A stretch of DNA of 57,518 bases, taken from a bacterium. Its GTDB lineage: Bacteria > Bdellovibrionota_C > UBA2361 > RFPC01. Below are positions 17,410-28,740 of this stretch, piece after piece. The position numbers and the translations under genes are program-made. The first letter of the stretch is position 1. Each line of letters opens with the position of its first letter. The stretch spans positions 1 to 57,518 of the forward strand of contig JAUIIO010000025.1 of NCBI GenBank assembly GCA_030431715.1, written 5' to 3'. Under the pieces are notes generated by a model, which did no database searches, was not told the DNA's origin, and was given only the letters and a program-made list of their open reading frames with translations.

Positions 17410-20250
17410 CTAATGTTGAAGAGCCTCAGAAACTACCTGTGAGAGGCTGTTCATTTGAAATGGTTTCTGAACAAATCCTACCATCCCTTCGTCCATCACC
17501 TCTTGTACGATATTATTATGTGCATAGCCGGTACTGAGAATGACTCGTACGTGAGGGTTTATACCTCGAATCATTCGAAAACACTCTTTTGCACTCATCC
17601 GAGGCATGACCATATCAAGAATAATAAGATCGATCTCACCATTATGTTCTTTATAAAAGTTTACTGCCTCTACCCCATCACTCGCTGTAAGTACCTTATA
17701 GCCGAGTGATGCAAGCATCTTTGCCGTAACATCTCGCACGATATAATGATCATCTACCAGAAGTATGCAGCCATTGCCGCCTGCTGGTTGGGCAACAACA
17801 GGTGGTTGGAGAGGCGTTTCTTTTTCTGAAAGTTCAAGTTCTGGCAGGTACACTGTGAATTTCGTATTGTACTTTTCGTCTGGCTCAAGAGAAATTGAAC
17901 CACCATGATTCGCAACTATCCCATAAACCATTGATAATCCCATACCTGTTCCTTTGCCGGCTTCCTTGGTAGTGAAGAATGGTTCGAAGATCTTATCTTT
18001 TATATTCTCAGGGATTCCGCTACCGGTATCAAGAACAGAGAGTTGTACATATCGTCCCGGAGCAAGTTGAGAATTCTGTAAGCTATTTCCGTGTTCAATC
18101 AGTATAGATTCAGTTCGAATTACAATTTTCCCGGCTTGAACTTCTGGTTCCAGTGAGCGAATAGCGTCACGTGCATTGAGAATAAGGTTCAGGAGAACTT
18201 GCTGAATTTGAGTTGGATCTCCCTTGAGATGAATGTTGGTATCATCTGCTTCATTCTGAATAAGAATTCTTCGGTCAAAAGTACGTCTGCAAATCTCAAT
18301 GGTTTCTTCGATGAGAGGTTGGAGTGTAATAGTAACATTCTTGTGCTTCCCCTTTCTTGCAAATCCGAGCAGCTTTTCAGTAAGATCTGTGGCGCGCATA
18401 CTTATATGCTCAATTTTCTCTGCGGCTTTAAGCACCTCTTCACTGGATATCGTTCGATCCTTTAGTACCTCTGCATAGCCCAGTATGCCGGTGAGAAGAT
18501 TATTGAAATCGTGTGCGATTCCTCCTGCCAGCTGTCCAATGGCATCCATTTTGAGGCTTTGACCAAGCCTGTCTTGAAGCTCAACGGATTCCGTAATATC
18601 AGCGCCAACTCCGAGGATATGGGTAACTTCGCCATCTGTTCCTAGAGCCAGTGGCCGTTTTACTGTTTGAAAAACATGACGCTTGCCATCTCGGTCGGTT
18701 AAGAATTCTCTGCGAATAGAGATTTCACGATTTTCGTAAAGTGTTCTCTGGTCGTCCTTTCGAAAACGTTCAGCTTGGGTTTCGACCGCGCAGAGATCGA
18801 AATCTGTCCTGCCGACTACCTCGTTTACGGAGACACCGAAGATTTTGGCCGTGGTTTGATTTGCAAGTGTATATCGGCCCTCCCTGTCTTTCACGAATAT
18901 TGCTGATGGTGCTGCATCAAGAATCGTTCGTAAAAATTGTTCACTCTCCTTAAGCTTGTTCTCGGTGACTTGCAGTTCCGTTATATCTTTTGCGTATATA
19001 TGCGCAATCTGTAGCTCTGAGAGTCCGGTGAGTGTCAGGATAAAGCGGTGTCTGTCTCTCTGCAGTGTAATCGTTGAGGTGCTTCCTTCGTCGATACACC
19101 GGGAGATGACCTCTCGGGAGAGTCCTGGAAGCACATCTTCAATATTTTTCTGTTGGTCGACCCCGAATATTTTTACAGCAGCAGGATTTGCTAGAGTGAT
19201 TAAACCGCTTTTATCTGTTCGTAATATGGGGGAAGGGCTTAAAGTGCTGAAAAGGGCGTGTTCCTGAGCTTTTTGTTCCACACGCTTGCGTATAGTTATG
19301 TCTCTAGCGACAAGTACGTATCGGTCTTTATTAATGACAGAAAGTGAAAGTTCCTGTGGATAAACTGCCCCGTGTCTTTTCTTCCCGAACGTATCAACGG
19401 TAATTTTACCTCGACGAGAGAGGAGGGGAAGGAGCTCCTTTTTAAATCTCTGGTAGTCCGCTTCTTTGTAAAAATCCTGAATTTTAACGTTCTTCAGCTC
19501 AGTAGATGAAGCATATCCGTGCATATTACCGTACGCCTTGTTGGCAAAGAGAATCGTGCCCGAACTATCAATTATCGCAATTCCCTCAAGCGTAGACGAG
19601 ACAGCGGCAGATTGAAGAAAAAGTTCATCCTCAAGTACCTTCCTATCATAAATGAGTAGTGCTGTTACGAGCACATCGAGAAGTGAGGCGGCAAACGCTT
19701 TTTCATCAGCAGTCCACTCAGATACCTCTCTTCGCTCAATACAAAATACTCCTCGAAATCCTTCCTCTAGAAAAATGGTGCAATAGAGAAGCGATTCGCT
19801 ATCATCGTTCATTAAGGCAGCAAAGAGATTCCGATCGTCTTCGTGAGAAGATGTTCCCATACGTGAATGCTGAAGTTTCTTAAGGAGCTCCTTTTCTGTT
19901 CTGAGATCGATAGGCATCCTTCCCCAGTGTTTTCTTTTGAAGAATTCTTCGTAGCAGCACAGCTTGTGTTTTTGTTCGTCGTAGTACCAGAAGCTCACGC
20001 TGGAGGCGCCAAGAGCTTCGCTCGTAATCTCACATAGCTTCATAATTGAGCTATAAATATCTCCTCTGTAGAGATCGTTATGAGTTCCGAGCTTAAAAAG
20101 GGCGTTTCTTTGTCGTTCCAGCCTATCGTTGTAGGCGACAATGCGTTTGGTTTTTCTTTGAAAGCGGCGTTTTGTTTTTTTGTAGAGAAGAAAGACACTC
20201 AGAGCTGTTGCTAAGAGCAGAAGTAGAAAGATGATGATTTCGCCGAGCAT
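17410..20250 (-). CDS. Hybrid sensor histidine kinase with GAF, three PAS and receiver domains
   Basis: A 946-residue signal transducer. There is one N-terminal membrane helix (4-24), a GAF-like domain (about 55-195) and PAS domains at about 205-320, 330-430 and 440-560. HisKA carries [19 protein letters not shown] (phospho-His near 577), the HATPase has an N-box [10 protein letters not shown] and G-boxes DTGSGIPE and GKGTGMGLS, and the C-terminal receiver has [11 protein letters not shown] with phospho-Asp near 878. There is no output domain and no separate regulator beside it, so the phosphate would pass to a partner elsewhere or act as a sink. The ligand is unknown. It sits between lptA and the HAD gene, breaking up the LPS-transport cluster. 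Confidence 0.93.
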   Translation of the reverse strand: MLGEIIIFLLLLLATALSVFLLYKKTKRRFQRKTKRIVAYNDRLERQRNALFKLGTHNDLYRGDIYSSIMKLCEITSEALGASSVSFWYYDEQKHKLCCYEEFFKRKHWGRMPIDLRTEKELLKKLQHSRMGTSSHEDDRNLFAALMNDDSESLLYCTIFLEEGFRGVFCIERREVSEWTADEKAFAASLLDVLVTALLIYDRKVLEDELFLQSAAVSSTLEGIAIIDSSGTILFANKAYGNMHGYASSTELKNVKIQDFYKEADYQRFKKELLPLLSRRGKITVDTFGKKRHGAVYPQELSLSVINKDRYVLVARDITIRKRVEQKAQEHALFSTLSPSPILRTDKSGLITLANPAAVKIFGVDQQKNIEDVLPGLSREVISRCIDEGSTSTITLQRDRHRFILTLTGLSELQIAHIYAKDITELQVTENKLKESEQFLRTILDAAPSAIFVKDREGRYTLANQTTAKIFGVSVNEVVGRTDFDLCAVETQAERFRKDDQRTLYENREISIRREFLTDRDGKRHVFQTVKRPLALGTDGEVTHILGVGADITESVELQDRLGQSLKMDAIGQLAGGIAHDFNNLLTGILGYAEVLKDRTISSEEVLKAAEKIEHISMRATDLTEKLLGFARKGKHKNVTITLQPLIEETIEICRRTFDRRILIQNEADDTNIHLKGDPTQIQQVLLNLILNARDAIRSLEPEVQAGKIVIRTESILIEHGNSLQNSQLAPGRYVQLSVLDTGSGIPENIKDKIFEPFFTTKEAGKGTGMGLSMVYGIVANHGGSISLEPDEKYNTKFTVYLPELELSEKETPLQPPVVAQPAGGNGCILLVDDHYIVRDVTAKMLASLGYKVLTASDGVEAVNFYKEHNGEIDLIILDMVMPRMSAKECFRMIRGINPHVRVILSTGYAHNNIVQEVMDEGMVGFVQKPFQMNSLSQVVSEALQH

Positions 20251-20611
20251 CTTTTAAAGTCTCAAATACATGAAAAGGAGCACAAAGTTACACGCTCTCA
20301 TAATATGAACGTTAAAAACCTTGTATGTTTACCTGATACTGTCCTCAGAGATAGGGACATACCGATTATAGCATTCTCTGTTAAGAAACTGTGGAAAATT
20401 TTTAATTATGTCAGATCTTGTGTGAGTGTTTTGTGTTCTTCCCACAAGTAATGTAGTGGTTTGTTCAAATGAGTTTAAGAAAACGAGTGTGTGATTACGA
20501 GGCCTTGGCAGATAAGTCTGAGCCAATAGACGTAGTACAAGAAAAAAATAGATGCATAGAACGAAAATTCTAGTTTCGTAATTCAACAAGTCTATAAGCG
20601 CTCAAAGCTTA
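20251..20611. other. Intergenic region between hybrid kinase and lptA
   Basis: No convincing gene in 361 bp. An open frame on the minus strand (20329-20589) has no recognisable motif, an odd Cys/Phe/Thr composition and no ribosome site, and is taken as chance. The stretch is A+T-rich and probably carries the kinase promoter and the 3' end of the kdsA-lptCA transcript. No strong terminator hairpin was seen. Confidence 0.4.
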
Positions 20612-21205
20612 CTAGAGACTCTTGAACGAAGGTCGTTCCTTTTCTTGTTTTCTTTGATTTCCCTCAGGCTTCTCCTTTTCGGGTTCTAGGAGTTTGACCC
20701 GAACATCACCTTCGGCTTCACTTCTATCTTCGTTTAGGAATATACGAATAAGATCCGCTGCAAGTATGCTCTTTTCTTGCTGAAGCTCAGGGTTCTCGGT
20801 AAGCGTAACCGTCTCACTGGACTTTTCGTACACAGCCTTTTCGCTTCGGGCTTTAATATCGGGGCCCTTGGTGATGTAAACATTAAACTTTGCAATGAGA
20901 CGAATTATTTCATTATCTTTGGTGTAGTAGGCTTCTAGCTCGTCACAGCTCATATTCATCCCGTCGTGAAGAACTTTGACCTGTCCGGTATATTTTAGTA
21001 GACGTTGCTCGGAGTAGAGACTGAGTTTTTGAGATTGAATGTAAGTGGGAGCGTCGTTTACTTTAAAGTCTAGAATCTGGTTCTTGCCTGCTTCTGTGGC
21101 TTTTGGAGACTCTGCCTCCTGAGCGAGAACGCTGCCTCCCCAACAGGTTGAAGCAAGTACAATTAGTATGAGCCAGAGCATCATGAATCTATGCCAGTAC
21201 GTCAT
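20612..21205 (-). CDS. lptA: LPS transport periplasmic protein LptA (OstA-like)
   Basis: A 197-residue exported protein with a signal peptide (WHRFMMLWLILIVLASTCWG, ending near SVLAQ). It is followed by an OstA/LptA beta-jellyroll: SQKLSLYSEQRLLKYTGQVK, MSCDELEAYYTKDNE, KARSEKAVYEKSSETVTLTE, and AADLIRIFLNEDRSEAEGDV. These repeats form the bridge that carries LPS through the periplasm. The C terminus is a charged tail. Its start coincides with the lptC stop at 21205, so the two genes are coupled. Confidence 0.9.
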   Translation of the reverse strand: MTYWHRFMMLWLILIVLASTCWGGSVLAQEAESPKATEAGKNQILDFKVNDAPTYIQSQKLSLYSEQRLLKYTGQVKVLHDGMNMSCDELEAYYTKDNEIIRLIAKFNVYITKGPDIKARSEKAVYEKSSETVTLTENPELQQEKSILAADLIRIFLNEDRSEAEGDVRVKLLEPEKEKPEGNQRKQEKERPSFKSL

Positions 21206-21888
21206 TACGGTTTCCTCTCCCTTTTAGCAGGGTCTAATTTGCTTTTAACATCTTTGAGTAATGTAAAATTGTTTTCTTTCAGGTCACCGTCCATGCCGAT
21301 ACCGGTTATCTCATACCAAGATCCCTGTATGGTGACTTCTCCGGGGGCTGTTATGCGACTTTCTGCTTTGAGATATTCAGCCGTATCCGTCTTGATCTCT
21401 GTCCCATTGTCATGAACAACAACGACATTCCCCTCAAAAACAGCTCGATTCACTTCGGTTCCTAAAAGAGCCAAGCGAGCAGTATCGGATGTAATAGTAA
21501 TTGTCTTATCGTCGCTGGTTAGGTAAAGAAGGCGACATTTTTGGATAACAACGGCTTTCGATTCTGGTGAGTAGCGCGCGCGTTCTCCCCTAATTTCCCA
21601 GAGCGTCTTTCCGTCTCTTGTTTCACTGCGGTGAAACTCTTTAAGCGCAAAGCTTGATTCTTGGCTCGAGTTTTCAGTTGAGGTGGGAGAGGCTGATTCC
21701 TCTGGGAGGGCAGCTTGAGATTCTGTGGGGGCAGGGAGCGCTTCCTCTTCTTCCTCCGTAAATGAGCTCAGGACTTCTTCTGTCGTGGTGGAAGAAGCAG
21801 CAAAATGAATATAGAGCGAGCTCCCAACAAAAAAAGCGACGAGGATTCCAACTGCGATTATCTGACTATTTCGTTTAGAAATATACAC
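21205..21888 (-). CDS. lptC: LPS export protein LptC
   Basis: A 227-residue inner-membrane-anchored protein with one N-terminal helix (residues 10-31) and an acidic Ser/Glu/Pro-rich linker (about 35-75). An LptC beta-jellyroll follows: KTLWEIRGERARYSPES, TITSDTARLALLGTEVNRA, FEGNVVVVHDNGTEIKTDTA, RITAPGEVTIQGSWYEITG. It hands LPS from LptFGB to LptA. The linker is longer than in E. coli LptC. It lies 21 bp after kdsA. Confidence 0.88.
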   Translation of the reverse strand: MYISKRNSQIIAVGILVAFFVGSSLYIHFAASSTTTEEVLSSFTEEEEEALPAPTESQAALPEESASPTSTENSSQESSFALKEFHRSETRDGKTLWEIRGERARYSPESKAVVIQKCRLLYLTSDDKTITITSDTARLALLGTEVNRAVFEGNVVVVHDNGTEIKTDTAEYLKAESRITAPGEVTIQGSWYEITGIGMDGDLKENNFTLLKDVKSKLDPAKRERKP

Positions 21889-21909
21889 AGTAAGAGCTTA
21901 CCTTTGCGG

Positions 21910-22731
21910 TTAGAGGACATTATAAATTGAGTGAAGCTTCCTGAGAAGCGCTGAAAGCTCGCCGAGCTCTAACATGGATGCTCCATCTGATGGCGCACGG
22001 TCAGGTTGCTCATGACATTCGATAAATACCCCACTGGCGCCAGCCGCAACTGCTGCACTTGCTAATGATGGGATAAACTCTCGTGCTCCACCAGAACTTC
22101 CAGATTCACCTCCCATTGTCATAACGCTGTGTGTGGCATCAAAGATTACCGGATAGCCAATGTCGTTCATGGTCTGGATGGATCGCATATCAACGACGAG
22201 CTCACGGTATCCGAAGCATGTGCCTCTCTCACAGAGTAAAAGAGAGCTGTTTCCAGTGGATGTGATCTTTTCGGCAACGTGCTGCATGTCGCGCGGGTGT
22301 AAGAATTGTCCCTTTTTAATATTTAAGATTTTGCCCGTTTCTCCCGCAGCGATGAGTAGGTCGGTTTGTCGGCAAAGGAATGCGGGGATCTGTAAAACGT
22401 CAACATGCTTTGCAGCCAGTGAGGCTTGTTCGGGCAGGTGAATGTCTGTAAGCACAGGTATGTTCAGTTCTTTACGGATGTTGCCAAGAATCTCAAGTCC
22501 TTCCTCAATCCCGGGCCCACGCTTACCGCTAAGGCTTGTTCGGTTTGCTTTGTCATAGGACGATTTAAAGATAAAATCGATAGGGAGATCTCCAATGGCT
22601 TTTTGGACCTCGCTCGCGATCATCTTGCAGTGTTCGTAGGACTCAATCTGGCACGGGCCAGCTATGAGAATAAGGTTGTGCTTGTCAGAGCGGTTCTTAA
22701 TGGTGGATTGAATACGACTTAGGATTTCCAT
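21910..22731 (-). CDS. kdsA: 3-deoxy-8-phosphooctulonate synthase
   Basis: A 273-residue aldolase of the DAHP/KDO8P synthase family, condensing PEP and arabinose-5-phosphate for Kdo synthesis. It has LIAGPCQIES near residue 22, FKSSYDKANRTS near 55 (the KANRTS of KdsA separates it from DAHP synthase), QIPAFLCRQTDL near 114, and FDATHSVM near 197. The order pyrG-kdsA-lptCA is conserved in many proteobacteria. The protein shares its fold with the DAHP synthase domain encoded at 30185-32275, but the two are clearly different members. Confidence 0.96.
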   Translation of the reverse strand: MEILSRIQSTIKNRSDKHNLILIAGPCQIESYEHCKMIASEVQKAIGDLPIDFIFKSSYDKANRTSLSGKRGPGIEEGLEILGNIRKELNIPVLTDIHLPEQASLAAKHVDVLQIPAFLCRQTDLLIAAGETGKILNIKKGQFLHPRDMQHVAEKITSTGNSSLLLCERGTCFGYRELVVDMRSIQTMNDIGYPVIFDATHSVMTMGGESGSSGGAREFIPSLASAAVAAGASGVFIECHEQPDRAPSDGASMLELGELSALLRKLHSIYNVL

Positions 22732-22827
22732 AGGCGTAGAGAGTATATCAGAGGGCGTTAGGAATCAAAACAACGACGCTCAGATGGGGATGATTTTTGT
22801 TGTGAGGTAGGGATCAGCCAGTCAGGA

Positions 22828-24576
<1,749 letters not shown>

Positions 24577-24700
24577 TCAATAGAAAAATGGGCAGGTTTT
24601 ATTGTACAATAAATCTCGACAAGATGCAGCATCGGATTGGTGTCAAGTAAAAATTTTTTCTTATGCGTAGAGGAGGATGAGGAGGACGCTCGGTGGGGGC

Positions 24701-25414
24701 TTAATCAAGCTGCTCAAACAGGTGTGCCCGAAACAGCATAAACCATGTGCCCAGTACGAGTCCGGCTAAGCTAAACAAAATACTTTGATATCCAAGCCAG
24801 CCCCACCCTTGGATAATGACCCGTATGGGGAGGAATTCACTGGAAGAAGCAAAAAGAGCTACGGCACCTTTTTGCGATATAAATATTGCGGGCGAGAGGA
24901 GTAGGAGGTAGGGCAAAAACCACTCAATCCAGTACGTTTTAGTAAAAGTGGCGGCATGCTGCAGAGCTGGGACACTCTCATCTCGGCTAATGTAGAGTAC
25001 TTCTGGAAGGGCATTAAAGAGGATGACGATAGCGAGTTGCACAAATAGTGGGAGAAAAGCGAGATCGGGGATGCTCTGTGCGAAGCTGCTCACGAGAAAC
25101 TGGACGATGAAAATAATAAAGGCAACGCTTATGATATTAAAGAAGAGCTGATAGTCGTAATCAAAGAGGTTTTTTAGGTGCAGTCCTTGCCTTGAGTATG
25201 CCTCACTGAGCCAGCCATAGTAGAGGGCTAAGAGGGCTATCTCAGCGAAACCGATGACGAATCCTCCAGAGAAGCCCATGGGTGCAAAAATCTGCATGAC
25301 TTGTAGATATAAGAGATATGCCAGCACCGACGCTGGAAGGATAATCCAGCTTTTTATGAGATCCTGAAAAGAATTCTTAGCTGCCTTTATGTAGGCGTTT
25401 AGTATTTTGTTCAT
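24701..25414 (-). CDS. Polytopic membrane protein
   Basis: A 237-residue inner-membrane protein with about six hydrophobic helices (near 25-45, 50-70, 92-115, 120-140, 165-185 and 205-230). Charged segments are short and there is no motif I know. Its ATG overlaps the stop of the pcnB-like gene by 4 bp, so the two are translationally coupled. Nothing suggests an RNA-related job, so the coupling may be incidental. Confidence 0.6.
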   Translation of the reverse strand: MNKILNAYIKAAKNSFQDLIKSWIILPASVLAYLLYLQVMQIFAPMGFSGGFVIGFAEIALLALYYGWLSEAYSRQGLHLKNLFDYDYQLFFNIISVAFIIFIVQFLVSSFAQSIPDLAFLPLFVQLAIVILFNALPEVLYISRDESVPALQHAATFTKTYWIEWFLPYLLLLSPAIFISQKGAVALFASSSEFLPIRVIIQGWGWLGYQSILFSLAGLVLGTWFMLFRAHLFEQLD

Positions 25415-26748
25415 GAATTACCTGAGTTTTGCCCCGGCCTCTTTCTGCCACGTCGATTCCGGCCCTTATTGCCAGAGGCATTCCCCCCAGAGTTTGATTT
25501 GGATCCCTTCCTTCTGGCTTGGTTCTTTCTTTTTTCGGTAGCTGCAAGTGCGATTTCAAGCTGCTCGTCGTAGATGTTGTCGAGGTTAAACCATCTCAGC
25601 AAGTACGCAAGCTCATCCACTCTTCTACGTCGCTCCAGATTGCTCTTCTTGAGCTTATCAACAGGCGTGGTAAGTACCCGGTGCCAGAGGCTTAGGAGTT
25701 CCTCAATTCGTTCCTTTTCTTTGCGCGGCACTGCGAGTTTGACAAAGCAGCTAGTTAAATGGTCGATGATATCTTCCTTGTCCTCATATTGTTCATGGAG
25801 AGGAACGGTAGAGTCAGGATAGGCGGTCATAAAGAGCGAGATCGAGGCAAGAATCGCGGTTATTGGCACTTCCTCTTCCGCGGAAGTCACATCGATGTTC
25901 TCAAAAACCCTTGAGAAAAAGCTCCCTTCTTGCAGAAGTTCCCCATTGTTCACTTCGAGCTCTGGGAGCAGGTGTTGTAAGATTGAGGTTGATGATAGGA
26001 GTCGTAGAATCTTGAGCGATGACCCTGAGCAGAGGTCTTTCTTTATCTCCTCATATACACGTACTTGGGAGGCTTCAAGGATGAGCTTGTGGTGTGTCTT
26101 GATTGCGCTTTCGCAGGTGTCTTCGAGGGTAAAGCCAGAGCGAGCAGCATGACGAACGGCTCGTATCATTCGTACGGGATCTTCTATAAACCGCTCTCTG
26201 GGATCTCCAATGATACGGATAAGCTTGTTCTTTAAATCATCCATACCTCCCACGTAATCGATAATGGAGAATGTTGAGAGGTCGTAGAAGAGTCCGTTGA
26301 TAGTAAGATCTCTACGGCAGGCATCGGTCTGCTCTGTCCCATAGTTATTATCTCTGGGGGGAGATGTTTTTTCAGAGTCATCTTCAATGTCTACCGGATC
26401 GCTCGCATCTCGAAAGGTCGAAACCTCGATGATCTTGTTATCTTTAAAGAAGATGTGAGCAAGCTTGAATCGTCTACCGATGATTCGGCAGTTTCGAAAA
26501 AGATTTTTTATCTTTCTTGGAGTCGCATCAGTTGCGATATCAAAATCCTTGGGTTTTTTATCGAGCAGAAGATCTCTGACCCCGCCACCCACAAGGTAGG
26601 CACGGAAGCCGTGCCGAATAAGGCGGTACATGATCTTAAGCGCATCATAGTCGATGTCGTTTCTAGAAACGGTGTGTTCTTTTCGGGTGTATACTCGCGG
26701 TTCTATGCCGTTGTTCCCTCTGGTGGGTGATTTTTCTTTTGAAGTCAT
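25411..26748 (-). CDS. pcnB: Poly(A) polymerase I / tRNA nucleotidyltransferase family protein
   Basis: A 445-residue class II nucleotidyltransferase. The head has RAYLVGGGVRDLLLDKKPKD with the metal-binding DFDIAT near residue 70. RRDLTINGLFYD near 145 and the neck helix IRAVRHAARSGF near 195 are also typical. The N-terminal pattern RKEHTVSRNDID and the long basic C-terminal tail (RRKGSKS, NRRGRKR; residues 400-445) point to a PcnB poly(A) polymerase rather than a CCA enzyme. Sequence alone does not settle this. It would add A-tails to RNA 3' ends to promote decay. Confidence 0.8.
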   Translation of the reverse strand: MTSKEKSPTRGNNGIEPRVYTRKEHTVSRNDIDYDALKIMYRLIRHGFRAYLVGGGVRDLLLDKKPKDFDIATDATPRKIKNLFRNCRIIGRRFKLAHIFFKDNKIIEVSTFRDASDPVDIEDDSEKTSPPRDNNYGTEQTDACRRDLTINGLFYDLSTFSIIDYVGGMDDLKNKLIRIIGDPRERFIEDPVRMIRAVRHAARSGFTLEDTCESAIKTHHKLILEASQVRVYEEIKKDLCSGSSLKILRLLSSTSILQHLLPELEVNNGELLQEGSFFSRVFENIDVTSAEEEVPITAILASISLFMTAYPDSTVPLHEQYEDKEDIIDHLTSCFVKLAVPRKEKERIEELLSLWHRVLTTPVDKLKKSNLERRRRVDELAYLLRWFNLDNIYDEQLEIALAATEKRKNQARRKGSKSNSGGNASGNKGRNRRGRKRPGQNSGNS

Positions 26749-27022
26749 ACTGCTCTAAAATTAGTAACCTATCTTTCTACGCTCTAAGCGACGACTTATC
26801 CTATTGATCTTACATTCAGCAGGCAAGTTTTGCCCGATACTATTGAAATTACAGATATTTCGTAATTTGGAACTTTCGTAAAAACCTCCTTAAGGAAACC
26901 TCGGTGGGGGACGATTTCTAATATATCAGCGAATGCTGTGTGTGTGTTGTGTGGAAAATTGCGCCCCTTAAATTACTGAAACTTTAGAGAATGATACCTT
27001 GTCGTTAGGAGGCGCGTTGGTT
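26749..27022. other. Divergent promoter region between pcnB-like gene and small gene
   Basis: 274 bp with no gene visible. It separates two divergent genes and should hold both promoters. No clear operator or repeat was seen. Confidence 0.4.
27007..27012 (+). promoter_or_regulatory. Perfect Shine-Dalgarno AGGAGG
   Basis: AGGAGG 10 bp before the ATG at 27023. It decides the start of the small gene in favour of this ATG over an upstream TTG at 26999. Confidence 0.65.
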
Positions 27023-27256
27023 ATGGCTAGACCTATTTATCCGTACGAGATGGGTGATGCAGATTTCACCTGGCTTATTACCCATTATACAGAAAATAAC
27101 ACGGATTGCCTTATGGTTGAAGACAGCTGTCTTCCCGTAGTGTTTATAAAGGCAGAAGCAAAAACAGAAGAGTTTATACCTGACTCGGTTCCTGTACACG
27201 AACTGGCCGATGGTGAAATTTCGGATGGTTTCCCGACTGAGGATACCGCCGAATAG
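27023..27256 (+). CDS. Small conserved-looking hypothetical protein
   Basis: A 77-residue acidic protein, MARPIYPYEMGDADFTWL. The ATG is chosen because a perfect AGGAGG (27007-27012) lies 10 bp before it. There is no signal peptide or membrane segment, and the single Cys residues do not form a metal motif. It ends one base before the stop of the convergent phosphohexomutase gene. The strong ribosome site and single-domain look argue for a real gene; function unknown. Confidence 0.6.
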   Translation: MARPIYPYEMGDADFTWLITHYTENNTDCLMVEDSCLPVVFIKAEAKTEEFIPDSVPVHELADGEISDGFPTEDTAE

Positions 27257-27257
27257 G

Positions 27258-28640
27258 TTAAGCAGTTGCTTTGGCCTTAATCTCTTCAACGCGCTCTTGA
27301 ACGAGCTTCTTGTATTCTGTAAGGAGTTGCTCGTTCTCAGCCTCAAAGCGCTGTACGAGTACGGGCTGAGTGTTCGAGGCGCGAACAAGCCCCCATCCTT
27401 TATCAAATTCTATACGAACACCGTCGATGGTGCTTATTTCGAAGTCTGAGAATGCCTCTTTTGCCAGCTCAGGGATCTTGAACTTAATATCCTCAGGGCA
27501 ATCTACTCGTATCTCTGGTGTAGACACCGCCTCAGGTAAATCAGAGAGATATTCAGATATCTTCCCATCATAGTGGCTCATGATTTCTACGAACCTCGCG
27601 GTAGCATAGAGCGCATCATCAAACCCGTAAAAACGGTGCTTAAAAAAGATGTGTCCGCTCATTTCTCCAGCGAGCTCGCCATTAGTTTCTTGAAGCTTGC
27701 TCTTCATGAGGGAATGCCCTGTTTTCCACATAATTGGATTAGCACCTCGTTTTTTAAGATCACTAAAGAGGTGGCTTGAGCACTTTACGTCTCCGATTAC
27801 GGTAGCGCCGGGGATCTCTTCGAGTATTTTACGGGCATATATAAGTACCAGCATATCTCCAAAGATGGGTTTTCCATTTTCATCAACAACGCCAATCCGG
27901 TCGGCATCACCGTCCCAACCAACACCGAAATCAGCTCCGACTTCTTTTACTTTTGCCTGCAGGTCGACGATATTTTCCATTTCGGTTGGATCGGGGTGGT
28001 GATTTGGAAAGTTCCCGTCTGGTTCACAGTAGAGTTCTACAACTTCAACCCCAAGGTTTCTAAGAAGCTCAGGTCCCATCATTCCGCCCACGCCATTTCC
28101 AGCATCAACCACAACTTTAAGCTTGCGTGCTCCCATGTGCGGTTTCACATTTTCAGTAAGATCGTTGAGGTATGTCTCCTGTATCGGAATTTCAGTTATA
28201 GTGCCCGGTTTATCACAGGTGGGCTCTGTCTCATTAAGGGAGAGCATGCGTTTCTTGAGATCCTGAATCATCTCGCCGCTGAGGGTCTTCTTCCCAAGGC
28301 AGATTTTAAATCCGTTCATGTTTGAAGGATTGTGGCTGCCTGTTACCTGTATGCCGCCACCGAGATCCTGATGAAAAATTGAGAAATAAAGCTGAGGGGT
28401 AGGGCCCATTCCCGTGAGCACCACATTGACTCCTTCTGCTGCTATTCCTTCGGCGAGTTTTTGTGCATAAATCGGAGAAGTGAGACGGCAGTCGTGTCCA
28501 ATAGCTATCGGACTCTTGCCGTTGTCTTTTGCAAGGGTTCCGTATGCACGCCCGAGGAGGTAGGCAAATTCTGGAGAGAGATCCTCATCCACTATCCCTC
28601 TAATGTCGTACTCGCGAAAAATCTGTTCGTTAATTTTCAT
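27258..28640 (-). CDS. Phosphomannomutase/phosphoglucomutase
   Basis: A 460-residue alpha-D-phosphohexomutase of the AlgC/ManB type that interconverts hexose 1- and 6-phosphates for nucleotide-sugar and LPS synthesis. The N terminus is FREYDIRGIVDEDLSPEFA. The phosphoserine loop is VTGSHNPSNMNG near residue 105, the metal loop GWDGDADRIGVVDENG near 245, the sugar loop GELAGEMSGHIFFK near 325, and the phosphate-binding GWGLVRASNTQPVLVQR near 420. The ATG at 28640 (MKINEQIF) is preferred; another ATG lies five codons upstream. Confidence 0.92.
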   Translation of the reverse strand: MKINEQIFREYDIRGIVDEDLSPEFAYLLGRAYGTLAKDNGKSPIAIGHDCRLTSPIYAQKLAEGIAAEGVNVVLTGMGPTPQLYFSIFHQDLGGGIQVTGSHNPSNMNGFKICLGKKTLSGEMIQDLKKRMLSLNETEPTCDKPGTITEIPIQETYLNDLTENVKPHMGARKLKVVVDAGNGVGGMMGPELLRNLGVEVVELYCEPDGNFPNHHPDPTEMENIVDLQAKVKEVGADFGVGWDGDADRIGVVDENGKPIFGDMLVLIYARKILEEIPGATVIGDVKCSSHLFSDLKKRGANPIMWKTGHSLMKSKLQETNGELAGEMSGHIFFKHRFYGFDDALYATARFVEIMSHYDGKISEYLSDLPEAVSTPEIRVDCPEDIKFKIPELAKEAFSDFEISTIDGVRIEFDKGWGLVRASNTQPVLVQRFEAENEQLLTEYKKLVQERVEEIKAKATA

Positions 28641-28740
28641 GGTATTACCCCGCATGTTTGTGCGCTTAAATTACTGGATGTATTGGGGAGAATCAAGCGC
28701 TCTCGATGAGGAGAGAGCCGGGTGCCGAAAAAAATGAGTA

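Noticed and set aside
20329..20589. 86-codon open frame between hybrid kinase and lptA
   Set aside because: No ribosome site, odd composition, no recognisable motif and an A+T-rich intergenic setting; taken as chance.
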